Origin: a virus
DNA length: 60,719 bases
Reading direction: 5' to 3' (one strand)
Virus record (IMG/VR): IMGVR_UViG_3300033143_005582
Span: 1-60,719 of that record
The position numbers and the translations under genes are program-made. Shown here in pieces: positions 16,452 to 25,105 of the stretch (positions are counted from its first letter, which is position 1; each line of letters opens with the position of its first letter). A model generated the notes under the pieces. It had not been told where the DNA came from, did not search any database, and was given only the letters and a program-made list of their open reading frames with translations.

Positions 16452-16970
16452 TTAACTGCTTTTAACTTCTCTAATTTTTTTATTCATATCACCAATTAAA
16501 CCAGCTTTATAAATTGCCTCATTATTTTTACTGCATAATCTTTTATTTAAAAATTTCAAAGCGTCATTTACAATTTTTGGATTTTCTAAATAATTATTTA
16601 TTCTTTCATTTTTTATTCTTATTGTAAAGATATTACGATGTTTTAAAATATATATTGCTTTTTTTAAGTCTCTAATTTTTTGTTCCTTTTGTGTTGAATG
16701 TTGCGGTCCATCAATTTCAAAAGAAATAAGATGATATTTAGTTTTAACAAGAATATCTATATAGAAATGATTAAACTCTGGAGCATTGATTTTATACTCA
16801 ATAACAAAAGGCAATCCTATCTCAATAATTAAATTGCAAATAAATCGTTGTTCTTTAGTTAAAAAACAGCCGTCTCTTATTATGGAGTTGTCAAAAGGAT
16901 ATTTATCATACAAAAGAATTAAATTCTTGTTTTTGAATGCTTTTTGGCATTTTTTGAGAAATTTATTCAT
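16452..16970 (-). CDS. Putative DUF559/PD-(D/E)XK-like endonuclease
   Basis: This 172-residue protein has a central 'YHLISFEIDGPQHSTQKEQKIRDLKKA' followed by 'HRNIFTIRIKNERI'. That is the core of the DUF559/very-short-patch-repair-like PD-(D/E)XK fold, where the FEIDG..H strand carries acidic metal ligands and the later strand carries a conserved Arg. It begins 'KCQKAFKNKNLILLYD'. Possible roles are DNA repair, host DNA breakdown or replication-fork processing. Its start overlaps the stop of a 40-residue ORF upstream. The nuclease call is by motif only. Confidence 0.55.
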   Translation of the reverse strand: MNKFLKKCQKAFKNKNLILLYDKYPFDNSIIRDGCFLTKEQRFICNLIIEIGLPFVIEYKINAPEFNHFYIDILVKTKYHLISFEIDGPQHSTQKEQKIRDLKKAIYILKHRNIFTIRIKNERINNYLENPKIVNDALKFLNKRLCSKNNEAIYKAGLIGDMNKKIREVKSS

Positions 16971-17089
16971 ATTTTTAGTTTTGAGTGGGAGTAGCTATAG
17001 TAAATAGCATCAGTTTTTTTAAATTGCAACATTAATATTCCGATAACCCGTATTAGCTTACGAGTTGACAACATTGTCTTTACTCCCAT
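16967..17089 (-). CDS. Possible 40-residue peptide
   Basis: A 40-residue ORF fills the gap between the SSB-like gene and the nuclease gene. It starts 3 nt after the SSB-like stop and its TGA overlaps the nuclease ATG. It has a basic N-terminus, a short hydrophobic centre (IRVIGILMLQF) and a Ser/Tyr-rich end. There is no clear SD. Tight packing on both sides is the main support; it could also be an unused gap. Confidence 0.4.
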   Translation of the reverse strand: MGVKTMLSTRKLIRVIGILMLQFKKTDAIYYSYSHSKLKI

Positions 17090-17092
17090 TTT

Positions 17093-17719
17093 TTAAAATG
17101 GTATTTCGTCATCTATATTTTCATCAATAAATTCATCTTTATTTGAATTTTGTGAATAATCAACATTATCTTTATAAGTTTTGTCTCTTTTTTCAAAACT
17201 ATTCTGCCAATTTCTTTTTATCCAATAAATTTTACTAATACAAAAATCAATAAAATCTCTTAAAATATCTAATTCACTTGTATTTATTATTAAATCATTT
17301 TTTGTTTGTTGTGTTTTTCCATTTTCATCTGTATAACTTTTGACAAAACGAGTCAAATTTAAAGACATTTTCATTTCTTCTTTAGTAGGTTTGTCTTTGT
17401 CCTTCCATTTTAGTTTTTTTTCTTCATTTAAGATTTTATGTGCTATATAACAATTTTTTTCAAGTTGTGATGGATTTTGTCTTGGAATTAAATATTTAAC
17501 AAGAGTTTTTAAATAACATAAATCATCAATTTTGTTTAAACTTAATGATTGATTTTTATATTGCTCTCCTTCGGGTTTGTCTTTACCTAAGAAAACTTTA
17601 TGTTCAAGTTGATATTTAAACCAAGGTTTTCCGTCTTTACCTTCAGACAACCAAGCACTTAATTTATAATTTGTCCAATAAAATACATTTTTACATTCGC
17701 TTTTCTTTTCATCTGCCAT
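17093..17719 (-). CDS. SSB-like single-stranded DNA-binding protein
   Basis: This 208-residue protein ends in an acidic tail closing with 'DENIDDEIPF', the SSB C-terminal tip that recruits host and phage DNA-processing enzymes. The N-terminal part has beta-strand patterns with aromatic residues (NVFYWTNYKLSAWLSEG, KPWFKYQLEHKVFLG) consistent with an OB-like fold, although the sequence is far from host SSB. The neighbours RNase H and RecT support a recombination/replication role. It starts 2 nt before the RNase H stop. Confidence 0.72.
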   Translation of the reverse strand: MADEKKSECKNVFYWTNYKLSAWLSEGKDGKPWFKYQLEHKVFLGKDKPEGEQYKNQSLSLNKIDDLCYLKTLVKYLIPRQNPSQLEKNCYIAHKILNEEKKLKWKDKDKPTKEEMKMSLNLTRFVKSYTDENGKTQQTKNDLIINTSELDILRDFIDFCISKIYWIKRNWQNSFEKRDKTYKDNVDYSQNSNKDEFIDENIDDEIPF

Positions 17720-17720
17720 T

Positions 17721-18482
17721 TTATTTACCTTTTTTATTATTAAAATTTTTATTATTTAAACATACTTTTAATTGAACTGTATTATGTTCTAAATTATTAA
17801 GTATTTTTTGCAAACTTTCAAGATTATCTTTTGTAATGTCATTAACAATAATCTCTTTTGTATTCATATCTAAAAGTTTAATATCTTTTTGTATTTTGCC
17901 AATTAAATCGTTTTTAAAATTTTCTGTATTATCTAAAATAATTTCACTATCATCATCAAGAAGTATAACTTGATTTTTTAATTTGTTTTTTTTGGAAAAA
18001 TCCTCATTTCCTTTATACAAAATCGCATTAGTTGCCAATTCATCAGCTATTTCATTATATTTATTTCCATTATGGGCTTTTACCCATTGGAATTTAACAT
18101 TATGAACTTGTCTATGATAATCTAAATCTTCCCATAATTCCTTATTTTTAACAGGTTTTCTGTTAGATGTTTTCCAGCCGTTTAATTTCCAGTTTTTAAT
18201 CCATTTAGTAATACCATTTTTAACATATTGACTATCGGTATATATTAAAATATCTTTTTTAATTCGTTGAGTATTATTTATAAATTGTAAAGCTTTAATA
18301 ACTGCCGTTAATTCCATTTTGTTATTAGTGCTTTCTTTTTCATAACCGCTTAAATGATAGTCATCTGATTTTTTTTGTGTTTGTGTATCATTGTAAATAA
18401 TTATAGCTCCCCAACCGCCTTCCCCGGGGTTTGGGTTACAACCTCCATCTGTGTATATTTCTATGTCTATTTCTTTATTCAT
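17721..18482 (-). CDS. rnhA: Ribonuclease H (type 1) with C-terminal extension
   Basis: This 253-residue protein has a full RNase HI domain in the first ~155 residues, with the acidic residues Asp12 (IYTDGG), Glu57 (KMELTA), Asp83 (IYTDSQYV) and Asp147 (ADELA), plus His137 (KAHNGN). It also has the Trp/Lys-rich handle (WIKNWKLNGWKTSNRKP). It would degrade RNA primers or R-loops at the replication origin. The last ~95 residues are an extra acidic helical region of unknown purpose. It overlaps recT by 8 nt. Confidence 0.93.
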   Translation of the reverse strand: MNKEIDIEIYTDGGCNPNPGEGGWGAIIIYNDTQTQKKSDDYHLSGYEKESTNNKMELTAVIKALQFINNTQRIKKDILIYTDSQYVKNGITKWIKNWKLNGWKTSNRKPVKNKELWEDLDYHRQVHNVKFQWVKAHNGNKYNEIADELATNAILYKGNEDFSKKNKLKNQVILLDDDSEIILDNTENFKNDLIGKIQKDIKLLDMNTKEIIVNDITKDNLESLQKILNNLEHNTVQLKVCLNNKNFNNKKGK

Positions 18483-19320
18483 TTTCAGTTTGATTGTTTA
18501 ATTCTTCTAATCCTGCGGTTTTGTTTAGTTTTTTGTTTAAATTAAAAAATTGATTATCAAAATCATCTAATTTTTTTGTTATACTCGCAAAATTTATTTT
18601 GCATATATTTCTTATAATTGTTTTTTTCATCATTTCAAATGGCCATTGTTTCCAAGTATAATCTTTCATTGTAGAAATATTTTTTGATTTATTTATTTTT
18701 TCAATAGACATAAAATTAGTTTGTTCACAAACTCTTTTTCCTTTTGTATAAGAAATTGTGCAATATGCTCCAATAATTGTATTTATTGTATTATTAAATA
18801 TATTTACTGGTTTATGACTTATATTTCTCATTCCGTTTACTAATTCTGTACTAAATTCATCTTCTTTTCTAACGAAACCTATATTATCAATATTAAAATC
18901 GGGATATTGTTGAGATACTTTATAAACATAACCACGCCAACCAATTTGAAGAGTTGCAGAATAACCCCCTATTTTATGTGTTCTTTTGCCATCTTTTTTT
19001 AAATACCAAGGTCTTGGAACCAAATAAGCATGTTCTCTTTTATCAATTGTTAAACCTAAATTTAAACAATCAACTACACTTTGTAATATTTGATTTTTTT
19101 TGCATTTTTGTAAATCTTTGCTTTTATAATATGCAGTTGAAACATCTTGAATTATTTTTTGAAATTCTTTACCGCTTTTAAAATATGGATTAAAAAATTT
19201 TCTAACATTAACTTTATTAAAATATTGCTTTACTGTATCATTTTCTTCCCAAGTTATTAATTGAACTTTTGTAGGTTCAATTGGTTTTTTTGGTGTCTTA
19301 ACCTTTAATTTTTCAGCCAT
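18475..19320 (-). CDS. recT: RecT-family single-strand annealing protein
   Basis: This 281-residue protein matches the RecT/Redbeta-type annealing family. 'CKKNQILQSVVDCLNLGLTIDKREHAYLVPRPW' at about 78-110 and 'SATLQIGWRGYVYKV' at about 125-140 are family signatures. It pairs complementary single strands after exonuclease resection. The matching exonuclease is encoded about 3.7 kb upstream instead of adjacent. A 55-residue RHH-like gene overlaps its start. Confidence 0.9.
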   Translation of the reverse strand: MAEKLKVKTPKKPIEPTKVQLITWEENDTVKQYFNKVNVRKFFNPYFKSGKEFQKIIQDVSTAYYKSKDLQKCKKNQILQSVVDCLNLGLTIDKREHAYLVPRPWYLKKDGKRTHKIGGYSATLQIGWRGYVYKVSQQYPDFNIDNIGFVRKEDEFSTELVNGMRNISHKPVNIFNNTINTIIGAYCTISYTKGKRVCEQTNFMSIEKINKSKNISTMKDYTWKQWPFEMMKKTIIRNICKINFASITKKLDDFDNQFFNLNKKLNKTAGLEELNNQTENE

Positions 19321-19480
19321 TTTTATTATCCTTTTTGTTTTTAATATAATCCATAACTATTTTTCTAACTAAATCAGACATTTTAACGAAATCAGATTTT
19401 TCTAAATCATTATTTAAAAAATCTTTAGCATTTTTAGTTACTCGTGTATTTAATTGTTCTGTTAATTTTTCTTTTTTCAT
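19313..19480 (-). CDS. Small ribbon-helix-helix-like protein overlapping recT
   Basis: A 55-residue ORF starts at the ATG at 19480 and its TGA lies 5 bases inside recT in another frame. The sequence LNTRVTKNAKDFLNNDLEKS ... MSDLVRKIVMDYI has the strand-helix-helix rhythm of CopG/Arc-type repressors. It is too short for automated ORF cut-offs. It could regulate the early operon or couple translation to recT. Confidence 0.6.
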   Translation of the reverse strand: MKKEKLTEQLNTRVTKNAKDFLNNDLEKSDFVKMSDLVRKIVMDYIKNKKDNKNG

Positions 19481-19533
19481 AAGTTTATTATATAATATAT
19501 GTTTAATTTGTCAACAAAATAAACAAAAAATAA

Positions 19534-19887
19534 CTAATTATTAAACCTCAACACCACTTCTTGCACGATTTCCACATTGAATTTAAAATCTTGATTTTCT
19601 AAAAACTTTATTGCATTTTTAAACAAAAAATAATCTTTTGAAAATATTTCTTTATTTAAGATAGGAAGTCCATTGCGACAATGCTTGCAATTGGTTTTTT
19701 TTAATATATTTACATTGCAATAACAACAAATATCTTTATTTTTTAAAGATATTTTATAAATATTGCTTATGTTAAAATAAGTATATCCTTTCTTTTCCTC
19801 AGATGTAGCAAAATTAATTGCTTTTAGATTAAAAAGGTTTTTCATATCCTTTTTTGAGAGTTTTAATATTCTATATTTTTTTGTCAT
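19534..19887 (-). CDS. Zinc-ribbon hypothetical protein
   Basis: This 117-residue protein carries a four-cysteine cluster, 'DICCYCNVNILKKTNCKHC', near its middle, a probable zinc ribbon. The flanks are lysine-rich with no other motif. It overlaps the next upstream gene by 17 nt and is part of the leftward early operon. Nucleic-acid or protein binding is likely from the ribbon alone. Confidence 0.55.
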   Translation of the reverse strand: MTKKYRILKLSKKDMKNLFNLKAINFATSEEKKGYTYFNISNIYKISLKNKDICCYCNVNILKKTNCKHCRNGLPILNKEIFSKDYFLFKNAIKFLENQDFKFNVEIVQEVVLRFNN

Positions 19888-20092
19888 TTTTAATTTTGTT
19901 TTTTATAACTTTTAAATCTCTTAACATAACTGGTTCTGCGATATATCTTTTTTGTTCTTGATATACTTTTTTATTTTTATTTTCTACTTTAAAATTAATA
20001 TAAGCTAAATCATCTATAATATCCTCTATTATTCCGATTTCTTTTGTTAAAGTATAATAAACCTTGTCTCCAACTTTAAAATTTGTTTTCAT
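19871..20092 (-). CDS. Small KOW/SH3-like protein
   Basis: This 73-residue protein begins 'FKVGDKVYYTLTKEIGIIEDIIDDLAYINFK', the pattern of a small SH3/KOW-like barrel ('vGdkVyy...G.I..I....a.V.f'). Such proteins are common in phage early operons, with no assigned function. It overlaps both neighbours by a few bases. Confidence 0.5.
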   Translation of the reverse strand: MKTNFKVGDKVYYTLTKEIGIIEDIIDDLAYINFKVENKNKKVYQEQKRYIAEPVMLRDLKVIKNKIKNDKKI

Positions 20093-20415
20093 AATTTATT
20101 TAATTTGTTTTTGTGATAAAGTTTTCTTTTTTGTCTATTTATTTTTTGTCTATTTTTTTTACGAAAATTTTTGTCATATTCAGGATTTTCTTTTTTCCAA
20201 TTTTTGGAATATTCAGGATTTTTTTCTCTCCAAACCTTTCCTGCTCTTAAATTAACTTCTTTCCCATTAGGGGTTTTAGAATATTCTTTAGCGTCTGTTC
20301 TGCAACAATCTTTACATTTACTACGATAATTATTTGAGTCATTACGCCAATAAAAATTACTAAAAGGCTGTGATTTCCCTTTGTGAATACATTTTGGATT
20401 ATTGCATTTTTTCAT
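20089..20415 (-). CDS. Zinc-finger protein of HNH-endonuclease type, no HNH core seen
   Basis: This 108-residue protein starts with 'KCNNPKCIHKGKSQPFSNFYW' and 'YRSKCKDC', the N-terminal zinc module of many phage HNH homing endonucleases. The rest is strongly basic with repeated 'WREKNPEYSKNWKKENPEYDKN' units and ends in a poly-basic tail. The catalytic His-Asn-His part normally following this module is missing, so it is a truncated homing enzyme or a DNA-binding remnant. Confidence 0.6.
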   Translation of the reverse strand: MKKCNNPKCIHKGKSQPFSNFYWRNDSNNYRSKCKDCCRTDAKEYSKTPNGKEVNLRAGKVWREKNPEYSKNWKKENPEYDKNFRKKNRQKINRQKRKLYHKNKLNKL

Positions 20416-20705
20416 AACTTCAAAAATTCCTCTAAATTAATTTCTTTGCCATCTATTACACGAATTTTATCAGTATTATATTTTTGTGGAGGATTTTGAG
20501 AAGAAGAAATAGAATTAAATTTTTTATAAATAAATGGCTCTCCTCTTCTTTTAAGCTTTTCGGATGTATATTTTTTTAAATAAAATTCATATCCATTAAT
20601 TATATCCAAACTACAATAAAATTTAATACCCCAACCTTCTATTTTATTTTTGATTTTGTTAAAATCTTCTTGAGATAAAGGAATATCAACTTTTAAATAT
20701 TTCAT
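20412..20705 (-). CDS. Hypothetical early protein
   Basis: This 97-residue protein overlaps both neighbours by 4 nt. It has an alpha/beta beginning (LKVDIPLSQEDFNKIKNKIEGWGIKFYCSLD) and a charged end. No family is recognised. The operon position among small replication/recombination accessory genes is the only context. Confidence 0.5.
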   Translation of the reverse strand: MKYLKVDIPLSQEDFNKIKNKIEGWGIKFYCSLDIINGYEFYLKKYTSEKLKRRGEPFIYKKFNSISSSQNPPQKYNTDKIRVIDGKEINLEEFLKL

Positions 20706-20899
20706 ACTTTATCCCAATCATTTTTTATACAGAACCAATCAACAATATCAACTTCAAAACTTTCCATAGTTTCATAATTATGTTCTATATCTTTAATACA
20801 GCCATTAGGCACCCATTTTATAACTTCAAATTCTTTAACTTCAAATTTTAATAACTTTGCTTTTAAAGTTTTTTTAATTAATTGTGCTTGTATAATCAT
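20702..20899 (-). CDS. Hypothetical early protein
   Basis: This 65-residue protein has a strand-rich beginning (AQLIKKTLKAKLLKFEVKEFEVIKWVPNG) and an acidic, tryptophan-containing end (VDIVDWFCIKNDWDKV). It may be a small beta domain. It overlaps the neighbouring genes by 4 nt on each side. No function is assigned. Confidence 0.5.
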   Translation of the reverse strand: MIIQAQLIKKTLKAKLLKFEVKEFEVIKWVPNGCIKDIEHNYETMESFEVDIVDWFCIKNDWDKV

Positions 20900-21477
20900 T
20901 TTTTTAACATTCCATATTTTTTCATATCTTTTATAACATCATTTGCCATTTTATTTTCTGAATTAGCTATGCTTCTTACAGAATTATCTGGGTTCATAAT
21001 AACAGTACATTTTAATATCTTACTATTTATTTTTATTTCCTTATTTTTTGCCCAATTTATCATATTTGGGAAAGGTTCGTGAATAGTAAAATCATATCCA
21101 CAATTTAAAATTCCTTTTATTAAATCTGTAAAATAACCCCTTCTAATCTTTTTTGACTCAATTAACAAAATTAATATATTATTTTTTAATAAAACTAATA
21201 ATGATATATTTTTATTAAATTTTTTAGAAGTATATCCTATTTTTTTTGCAAATTCACTATCAATATTTATTTTTTTTAAATCTTTATGAGATAATAAATA
21301 ATTAAAAGATAGCATAAAAGGTCTATCTTTTATTAATTCTTTTATATTCAGGGATAATTTTTTCCCTTTGTATTTTTTAATTACTGTATTGTATTCCTTT
21401 TTTCCTTTATCAGAATTAATCCAGTCTGATACTATACGAAAATTTTTCCATTCAGATTGTTTAAATTTGCTTTTCAT
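20896..21477 (-). CDS. Hypothetical early protein
   Basis: This 193-residue, lysine-rich protein has no motif I recognise. A hydrophobic stretch 'NISLLVLLKNNILILLI' (about 93-110) may be a buried strand-strand unit instead of a membrane span. The end 'ENKMANDVIKDMKKYGMLKK' is helical. It sits 11 nt downstream of the coiled-coil protein gene. Confidence 0.5.
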   Translation of the reverse strand: MKSKFKQSEWKNFRIVSDWINSDKGKKEYNTVIKKYKGKKLSLNIKELIKDRPFMLSFNYLLSHKDLKKINIDSEFAKKIGYTSKKFNKNISLLVLLKNNILILLIESKKIRRGYFTDLIKGILNCGYDFTIHEPFPNMINWAKNKEIKINSKILKCTVIMNPDNSVRSIANSENKMANDVIKDMKKYGMLKK

Positions 21478-21488
21478 TTTAATTTTAA

Positions 21489-22742
21489 TTAATACTTAAT
21501 TGATAAATGTCTAATTTGTTTTTTTGCAATGGCTTTAACAATTTCCTTAAGCATTTTTTTGTTTAAAGTTTTTTCACAATCTTTTATCCATTTTTCACAA
21601 TCTTTTTTATTTTTTAAATCAGAAGGTAAAGGTAATACTTCTTCAAGTAAAAGTCCTACACCATTAATTTTGATTAAATCCTCCAAAATCTCATTATTAA
21701 TCTTAGCTTGATGCTTTGTATTAGCCTCTCTTTTTTTTGCGTCTTCATCTATCTTTTTATTTTCTATATCAACTCGTTCTCTTTCTTTTTTTAATAATTC
21801 CTCTCTTTCTTTTTTAAACTTCTCTTCGGATTCACGGATAATTCTTTCTTTATCAATTTTAGCTTGTTTTTCAGTCTCTTTTCTCAAATGTTCTTGTTCT
21901 TTGGCTTTATTTTCTGCCTCCTCTTTTTCTTTTTTAACTTTTTCCTCTCGTTTTTTAGCCTCCTCTTCCTTTATTTCAGCCTCTTTTTTTATTGCCTCTT
22001 CTCTTTCTTTTGCTTCAATTTCCGCTTGTTTTTTTTCTTCTTCAACTCGTTGTTTTTCTTTTAAAGCTTTTTCTTCCGCCTCTTGTTTGGCTTTTTCTTC
22101 TGCTTCCTTTGCGATTTTTTCTTCACGTTCTTTAATTTCTCTTTCCTCTTTATCTTTTCTTAATTTTTCAAGTTCTAATCTTTCTTTTTCAGCTTTTAAA
22201 GTATTCTCTTTTTCTGATTTTAAAAATTCAACAACTTCTTTTGCTGTTGTTTCAGCTTTAGTTTTAAATTCTTCCCATTCATATTTTAATAATTTGTCAA
22301 CTTCTTTTATAAAATTTTCAATTATTTCTGAAGAAAAATTACTATTTATATTTTTCAATCTTTCAATTTCTTGAATTCTTAAATTACAATTATCAATTCT
22401 TTCTTTTTCCTTATTTTCCCAATCTGTTAATGGTTTTCTAACTTCCTCCTTAAGAGCATCTAATTCTTCTTTTACTTTTCTCCTTTCTATGTTTACAAGA
22501 CTTGTTTTTTCTCTCCATTCATCAGTTAAACTTTTTCCAGCCTTATCAAGCATAGTTTTTGCTTTAGTAATCTTATAAGCAAACGAGGCAATTTCCTCTC
22601 TTCCTTTTTTTGTTGTCATATCAGCAACAAAGTTTTTTGCTCTTTCTTTTATTTCTTCAATTATTTTATCAACTCCATTTGGAGCAAATATTTCTGTTAT
22701 AGTCATTTTTTTATCGTTTATTACGATTATTTCATTTGGCAT
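21489..22742 (-). CDS. Long coiled-coil early protein
   Basis: This 417-residue protein has a helical N-terminal part (about 1-125; ITEIFAPNGVDKIIEEIKERAK, then 'KAKTMLDKAGKSLTDEWREKT'). Residues ~175-345 form a near-continuous Glu/Lys/Arg coiled coil. A small C-terminal domain contains 'LIKINGVGLLLEEVLP'. Similar coiled proteins occur beside RecT and YqaJ-type exonuclease genes in other phages, sometimes called DUF1351-like, so a DNA-end or recombination role is plausible but unproven. The strong codon bias makes long mirror ORFs on the other strand, which are shadows. Confidence 0.6.
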   Translation of the reverse strand: MPNEIIVINDKKMTITEIFAPNGVDKIIEEIKERAKNFVADMTTKKGREEIASFAYKITKAKTMLDKAGKSLTDEWREKTSLVNIERRKVKEELDALKEEVRKPLTDWENKEKERIDNCNLRIQEIERLKNINSNFSSEIIENFIKEVDKLLKYEWEEFKTKAETTAKEVVEFLKSEKENTLKAEKERLELEKLRKDKEEREIKEREEKIAKEAEEKAKQEAEEKALKEKQRVEEEKKQAEIEAKEREEAIKKEAEIKEEEAKKREEKVKKEKEEAENKAKEQEHLRKETEKQAKIDKERIIRESEEKFKKEREELLKKERERVDIENKKIDEDAKKREANTKHQAKINNEILEDLIKINGVGLLLEEVLPLPSDLKNKKDCEKWIKDCEKTLNKKMLKEIVKAIAKKQIRHLSIKY

Positions 22743-23034
22743 CTTGATTTCCTTTTTGTTTAATAAAATTTTTAAAATATTTTACAGGCAATTTATTACC
22801 TATTTCTAATAGCATTTTCCTATCCTCAACTCCGTTGATTATTTCAGTAAGTCCATAATAAACTTGTATTTCTTTTGAAAAAATATCTTCTACTATTAAA
22901 ATTCCACTGGTTATTTTACTTCCAGTTAGTAATATCTGATGATTTTTTATAGCATTATATTGGTTTGGTGTATTTGATGACCAAAATTCATCTAAAATCT
23001 TTTTATTATTTATAATTTTTCCTATATATTGCAT
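22732..23034 (-). CDS. Hypothetical early protein
   Basis: This 100-residue protein lies between the exonuclease and coiled-coil genes. It has an alpha/beta character (QILLTGSKITSGILIVEDIF, EIQVYYGLTEIINGVEDRKML) without a recognised family. It overlaps the downstream coiled-coil gene by 11 nt. By position it could be an exonuclease partner. Confidence 0.5.
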   Translation of the reverse strand: MQYIGKIINNKKILDEFWSSNTPNQYNAIKNHQILLTGSKITSGILIVEDIFSKEIQVYYGLTEIINGVEDRKMLLEIGNKLPVKYFKNFIKQKGNQDAK

Positions 23035-23057
23035 TTTTCCTTTTTAATAATTAATAA

Positions 23058-24320
23058 TTAAACAAACATACTAACATCATAATCAATATCTTTGCTTATT
23101 TTCGCTTTGCCTCTTGTAGTCTCGTTTGTAGTTTTAAAGTTATTCATAAATCTCAAACCTTTTCCGTGTCTTTTCACGTGTGCAGTAAAATTATCAAAAT
23201 TATAACCAAAAATCCTTTCTTTAAAGAATATATCAATAAACTTAGCTTCGTTCTTTTTAATAGCTTTTTCTGCGTGTAATTTATCTTCTCTATTTTGTTT
23301 ATCAATTTTTAACTCATCGCTTAAATTTGGATACTTTTGTTGTAGTTCGGGTGTCATTTCAATAATACCTTTGTTTTCAATACCAAACTTTTTTTGACAT
23401 TCAATTAAAAATTCTTCCATGTGTTGCGACATTTTTTGTTTGTTTAATTTTGTATCTTTATCATTCTCATAGTTAGGTTTTGGTTCGCTACAATTTTGTA
23501 GCCTTTCTTCCCAACGATTTAAAGAACTTATGAAAAGTGTCTTTAAAGTTTCAAAAATAGGATAAATCCAAAGTTTAATATCATACCAACCACAAAGTTT
23601 TTCAAAGTTCTTTTGTGTTAAATTTTGGCATAATTCAACAGCACGACCTTTGTAGAAATCATTATCAAAATCTTTTTCATACGGAACTGCACAACCTATT
23701 ATTCCGTATTTGAAAGAATTATCTATTTTATTTTGTATTACATTTTGATATTGATTTTGATTTATGTATTTAAACATAACTTCTTGATTTTCTTCATCAA
23801 CTCCCCAATTATTTTGTTTAAATTTGAAAAGATTAGTAGTTTTTGCCTCACAAACTGATTGCTCGTCCTTTTTTGCAAAAATTGGATTACCGAGTCTTTT
23901 AATTAAAGTTTCAGAGTTAAATTCATAATCTTTTTTAAGTTTAATAAAAATATCAGGTGTATAACTTGCCAATTTATGAAATTCAGGACATTTTATTAAT
24001 TCTTGCGGTTGGCAAGTTGCCTCTAAATAATCGCCACATTTAAAATTAATATATTTAGCAACAAACTTTTCCATTTCGTGTCCGAACAAACTTAAACTTT
24101 CGGGAAATTTTGAAGGTAGTGCCTTTCCTTTTTTATAATTATAAAGTCCAAAAGGACTCATAAATAATTTATCTTTTATAAATTCATCAGCCGAACCACT
24201 CATTGCTTGTCTTATTTCTTCTTCGGTGCATTCGGATTTAATAACTGTTGATATTTCACTTGCACCAACATATTTTAAGCGTTCTTTCAGCCACCTTTCT
24301 TTTTGTTCTTCATTTTGCAT
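23058..24320 (-). CDS. YqaJ-type (lambda exonuclease-like) recombination exonuclease
   Basis: This 420-residue nuclease resects double-stranded ends for RecT. The start 'ERLKYVGASEISTVI' is the YqaJ hallmark. 'LFGHEMEKFVAKYI' holds the conserved Glu, and the active site is 'SYTPDIFI' (Asp) and 'QSVCEAKTT' (E-x-K), then 'YINQNQYQNVIQNKI'. It is longer than lambda Exo, with ~150 extra C-terminal residues. The ORF can be read from 24371, but the ATG at 24320 has a GAGGG SD and only a short overlap with the upstream gene, so I use it. Confidence 0.85.
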   Translation of the reverse strand: MQNEEQKERWLKERLKYVGASEISTVIKSECTEEEIRQAMSGSADEFIKDKLFMSPFGLYNYKKGKALPSKFPESLSLFGHEMEKFVAKYINFKCGDYLEATCQPQELIKCPEFHKLASYTPDIFIKLKKDYEFNSETLIKRLGNPIFAKKDEQSVCEAKTTNLFKFKQNNWGVDEENQEVMFKYINQNQYQNVIQNKIDNSFKYGIIGCAVPYEKDFDNDFYKGRAVELCQNLTQKNFEKLCGWYDIKLWIYPIFETLKTLFISSLNRWEERLQNCSEPKPNYENDKDTKLNKQKMSQHMEEFLIECQKKFGIENKGIIEMTPELQQKYPNLSDELKIDKQNREDKLHAEKAIKKNEAKFIDIFFKERIFGYNFDNFTAHVKRHGKGLRFMNNFKTTNETTRGKAKISKDIDYDVSMFV

Positions 24321-24483
24321 TTTTATATCCCTCTTTTTTATTTCTAAATAATCTTTCAACAAAGTAAACATTGTTTTTTTTCTTTTCTTCTCTTTCTTCG
24401 TTGAATTTTTTTAACCCCTTTTCTTTTCTTTCTAATTCTTCTTTAAGATAATTAGAAAAAATTTCTATTTTTAGTTTTCCCAT
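24310..24483 (-). CDS. Hypothetical coiled early protein
   Basis: This 57-residue, very charged helical protein (LKEELERKEKGLKKFNEER) has no known family. An upstream ATG at 24552 is in frame, but the ATG at 24483 is preceded by AAAGGGAAAACG, a good SD, and avoids overlap with the preceding gene, so I chose it. It overlaps the exonuclease start by 11 nt. Confidence 0.5.
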   Translation of the reverse strand: MGKLKIEIFSNYLKEELERKEKGLKKFNEEREEKKKNNVYFVERLFRNKKEGYKNAK

Positions 24484-24517
24484 CGTTTTCCCTTTAGTTA
24501 TTAATAAATTTATAAAT

Positions 24518-24790
24518 TTAATTATTTTTAATATTGGTACAATCAAATACAATATTTGAATTTTTTTTATTTTCGTTTACAGTTTTATTAAATTGGTTTA
24601 AAAGTTTTTTTCTTGCATAATTATCATCTTTTCCATAAATAATTGAAAAAGTTTTTATAGATACATCAAATAAACCACTTGTTAAAGATAATAAAGTTGA
24701 TAAAAATTCTTCATCTTTTGGTATAGAGTCTATAATTTCTTTAGTTTTTTTTATTATCATTTCTGCTTTTATTTTAATTTTTTTATCCAT
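24518..24790 (-). CDS. Hypothetical early protein
   Basis: This 90-residue helical protein starts 'KKIKIKAEMIIKKTKEIIDSIP' and has a hydrophobic centre (LSTLLSLTSGLFDVSIKTF). No recognised family. The start has an AAAAGGA SD. Confidence 0.5.
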   Translation of the reverse strand: MDKKIKIKAEMIIKKTKEIIDSIPKDEEFLSTLLSLTSGLFDVSIKTFSIIYGKDDNYARKKLLNQFNKTVNENKKNSNIVFDCTNIKNN

Positions 24791-24820
24791 TTTTCCTTTT
24801 AGTTATTAATAAATTATAAA

Positions 24821-25105
24821 TTATTCAAAAGCTTCATCACTACCCGAATGAATGCTGTCGTGATATTCGTCTATACTACAATCATCGCCATAATCTCCGT
24901 TTTTACCAAAATTTTCTCTAATACGATTATTTCTTTCTACATTATCTTTATTCCAAGTTGGTTTGTTTTTTTCTCTTAATTTAGCCCCGCAACTTTTATC
25001 ACAACATAATCCCCAACCTCTTTTTAAATTTCTATTGTCTGCAAAATATTCTTTGCCACAATTATTACAATTTCTTTTAGTAAATCCTTTTTTTTCAGTT
25101 TCCAT
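24821..25105 (-). CDS. Zinc-ribbon hypothetical protein
   Basis: This 94-residue protein contains two CxxC-type knuckles, 'KRNCNNCGKEYFADNRN' and 'WGLCCDKSCGAKLRE', forming a probable zinc ribbon, then an acidic tail. I use the ATG at 25105 because it is preceded by GAGGT; a longer reading begins at 25117. It overlaps the upstream gene's end. Nucleic-acid binding is possible. Confidence 0.55.
   Translation of the reverse strand: METEKKGFTKRNCNNCGKEYFADNRNLKRGWGLCCDKSCGAKLREKNKPTWNKDNVERNNRIRENFGKNGDYGDDCSIDEYHDSIHSGSDEAFE

Noticed and set aside
21864-22374. Long plus-strand ORFs opposite the coiled-coil gene
   Set aside because: They are mirror reading frames caused by the Glu/Lys codon bias of the minus-strand gene; the products are low-complexity Ser/Phe-rich sequences.
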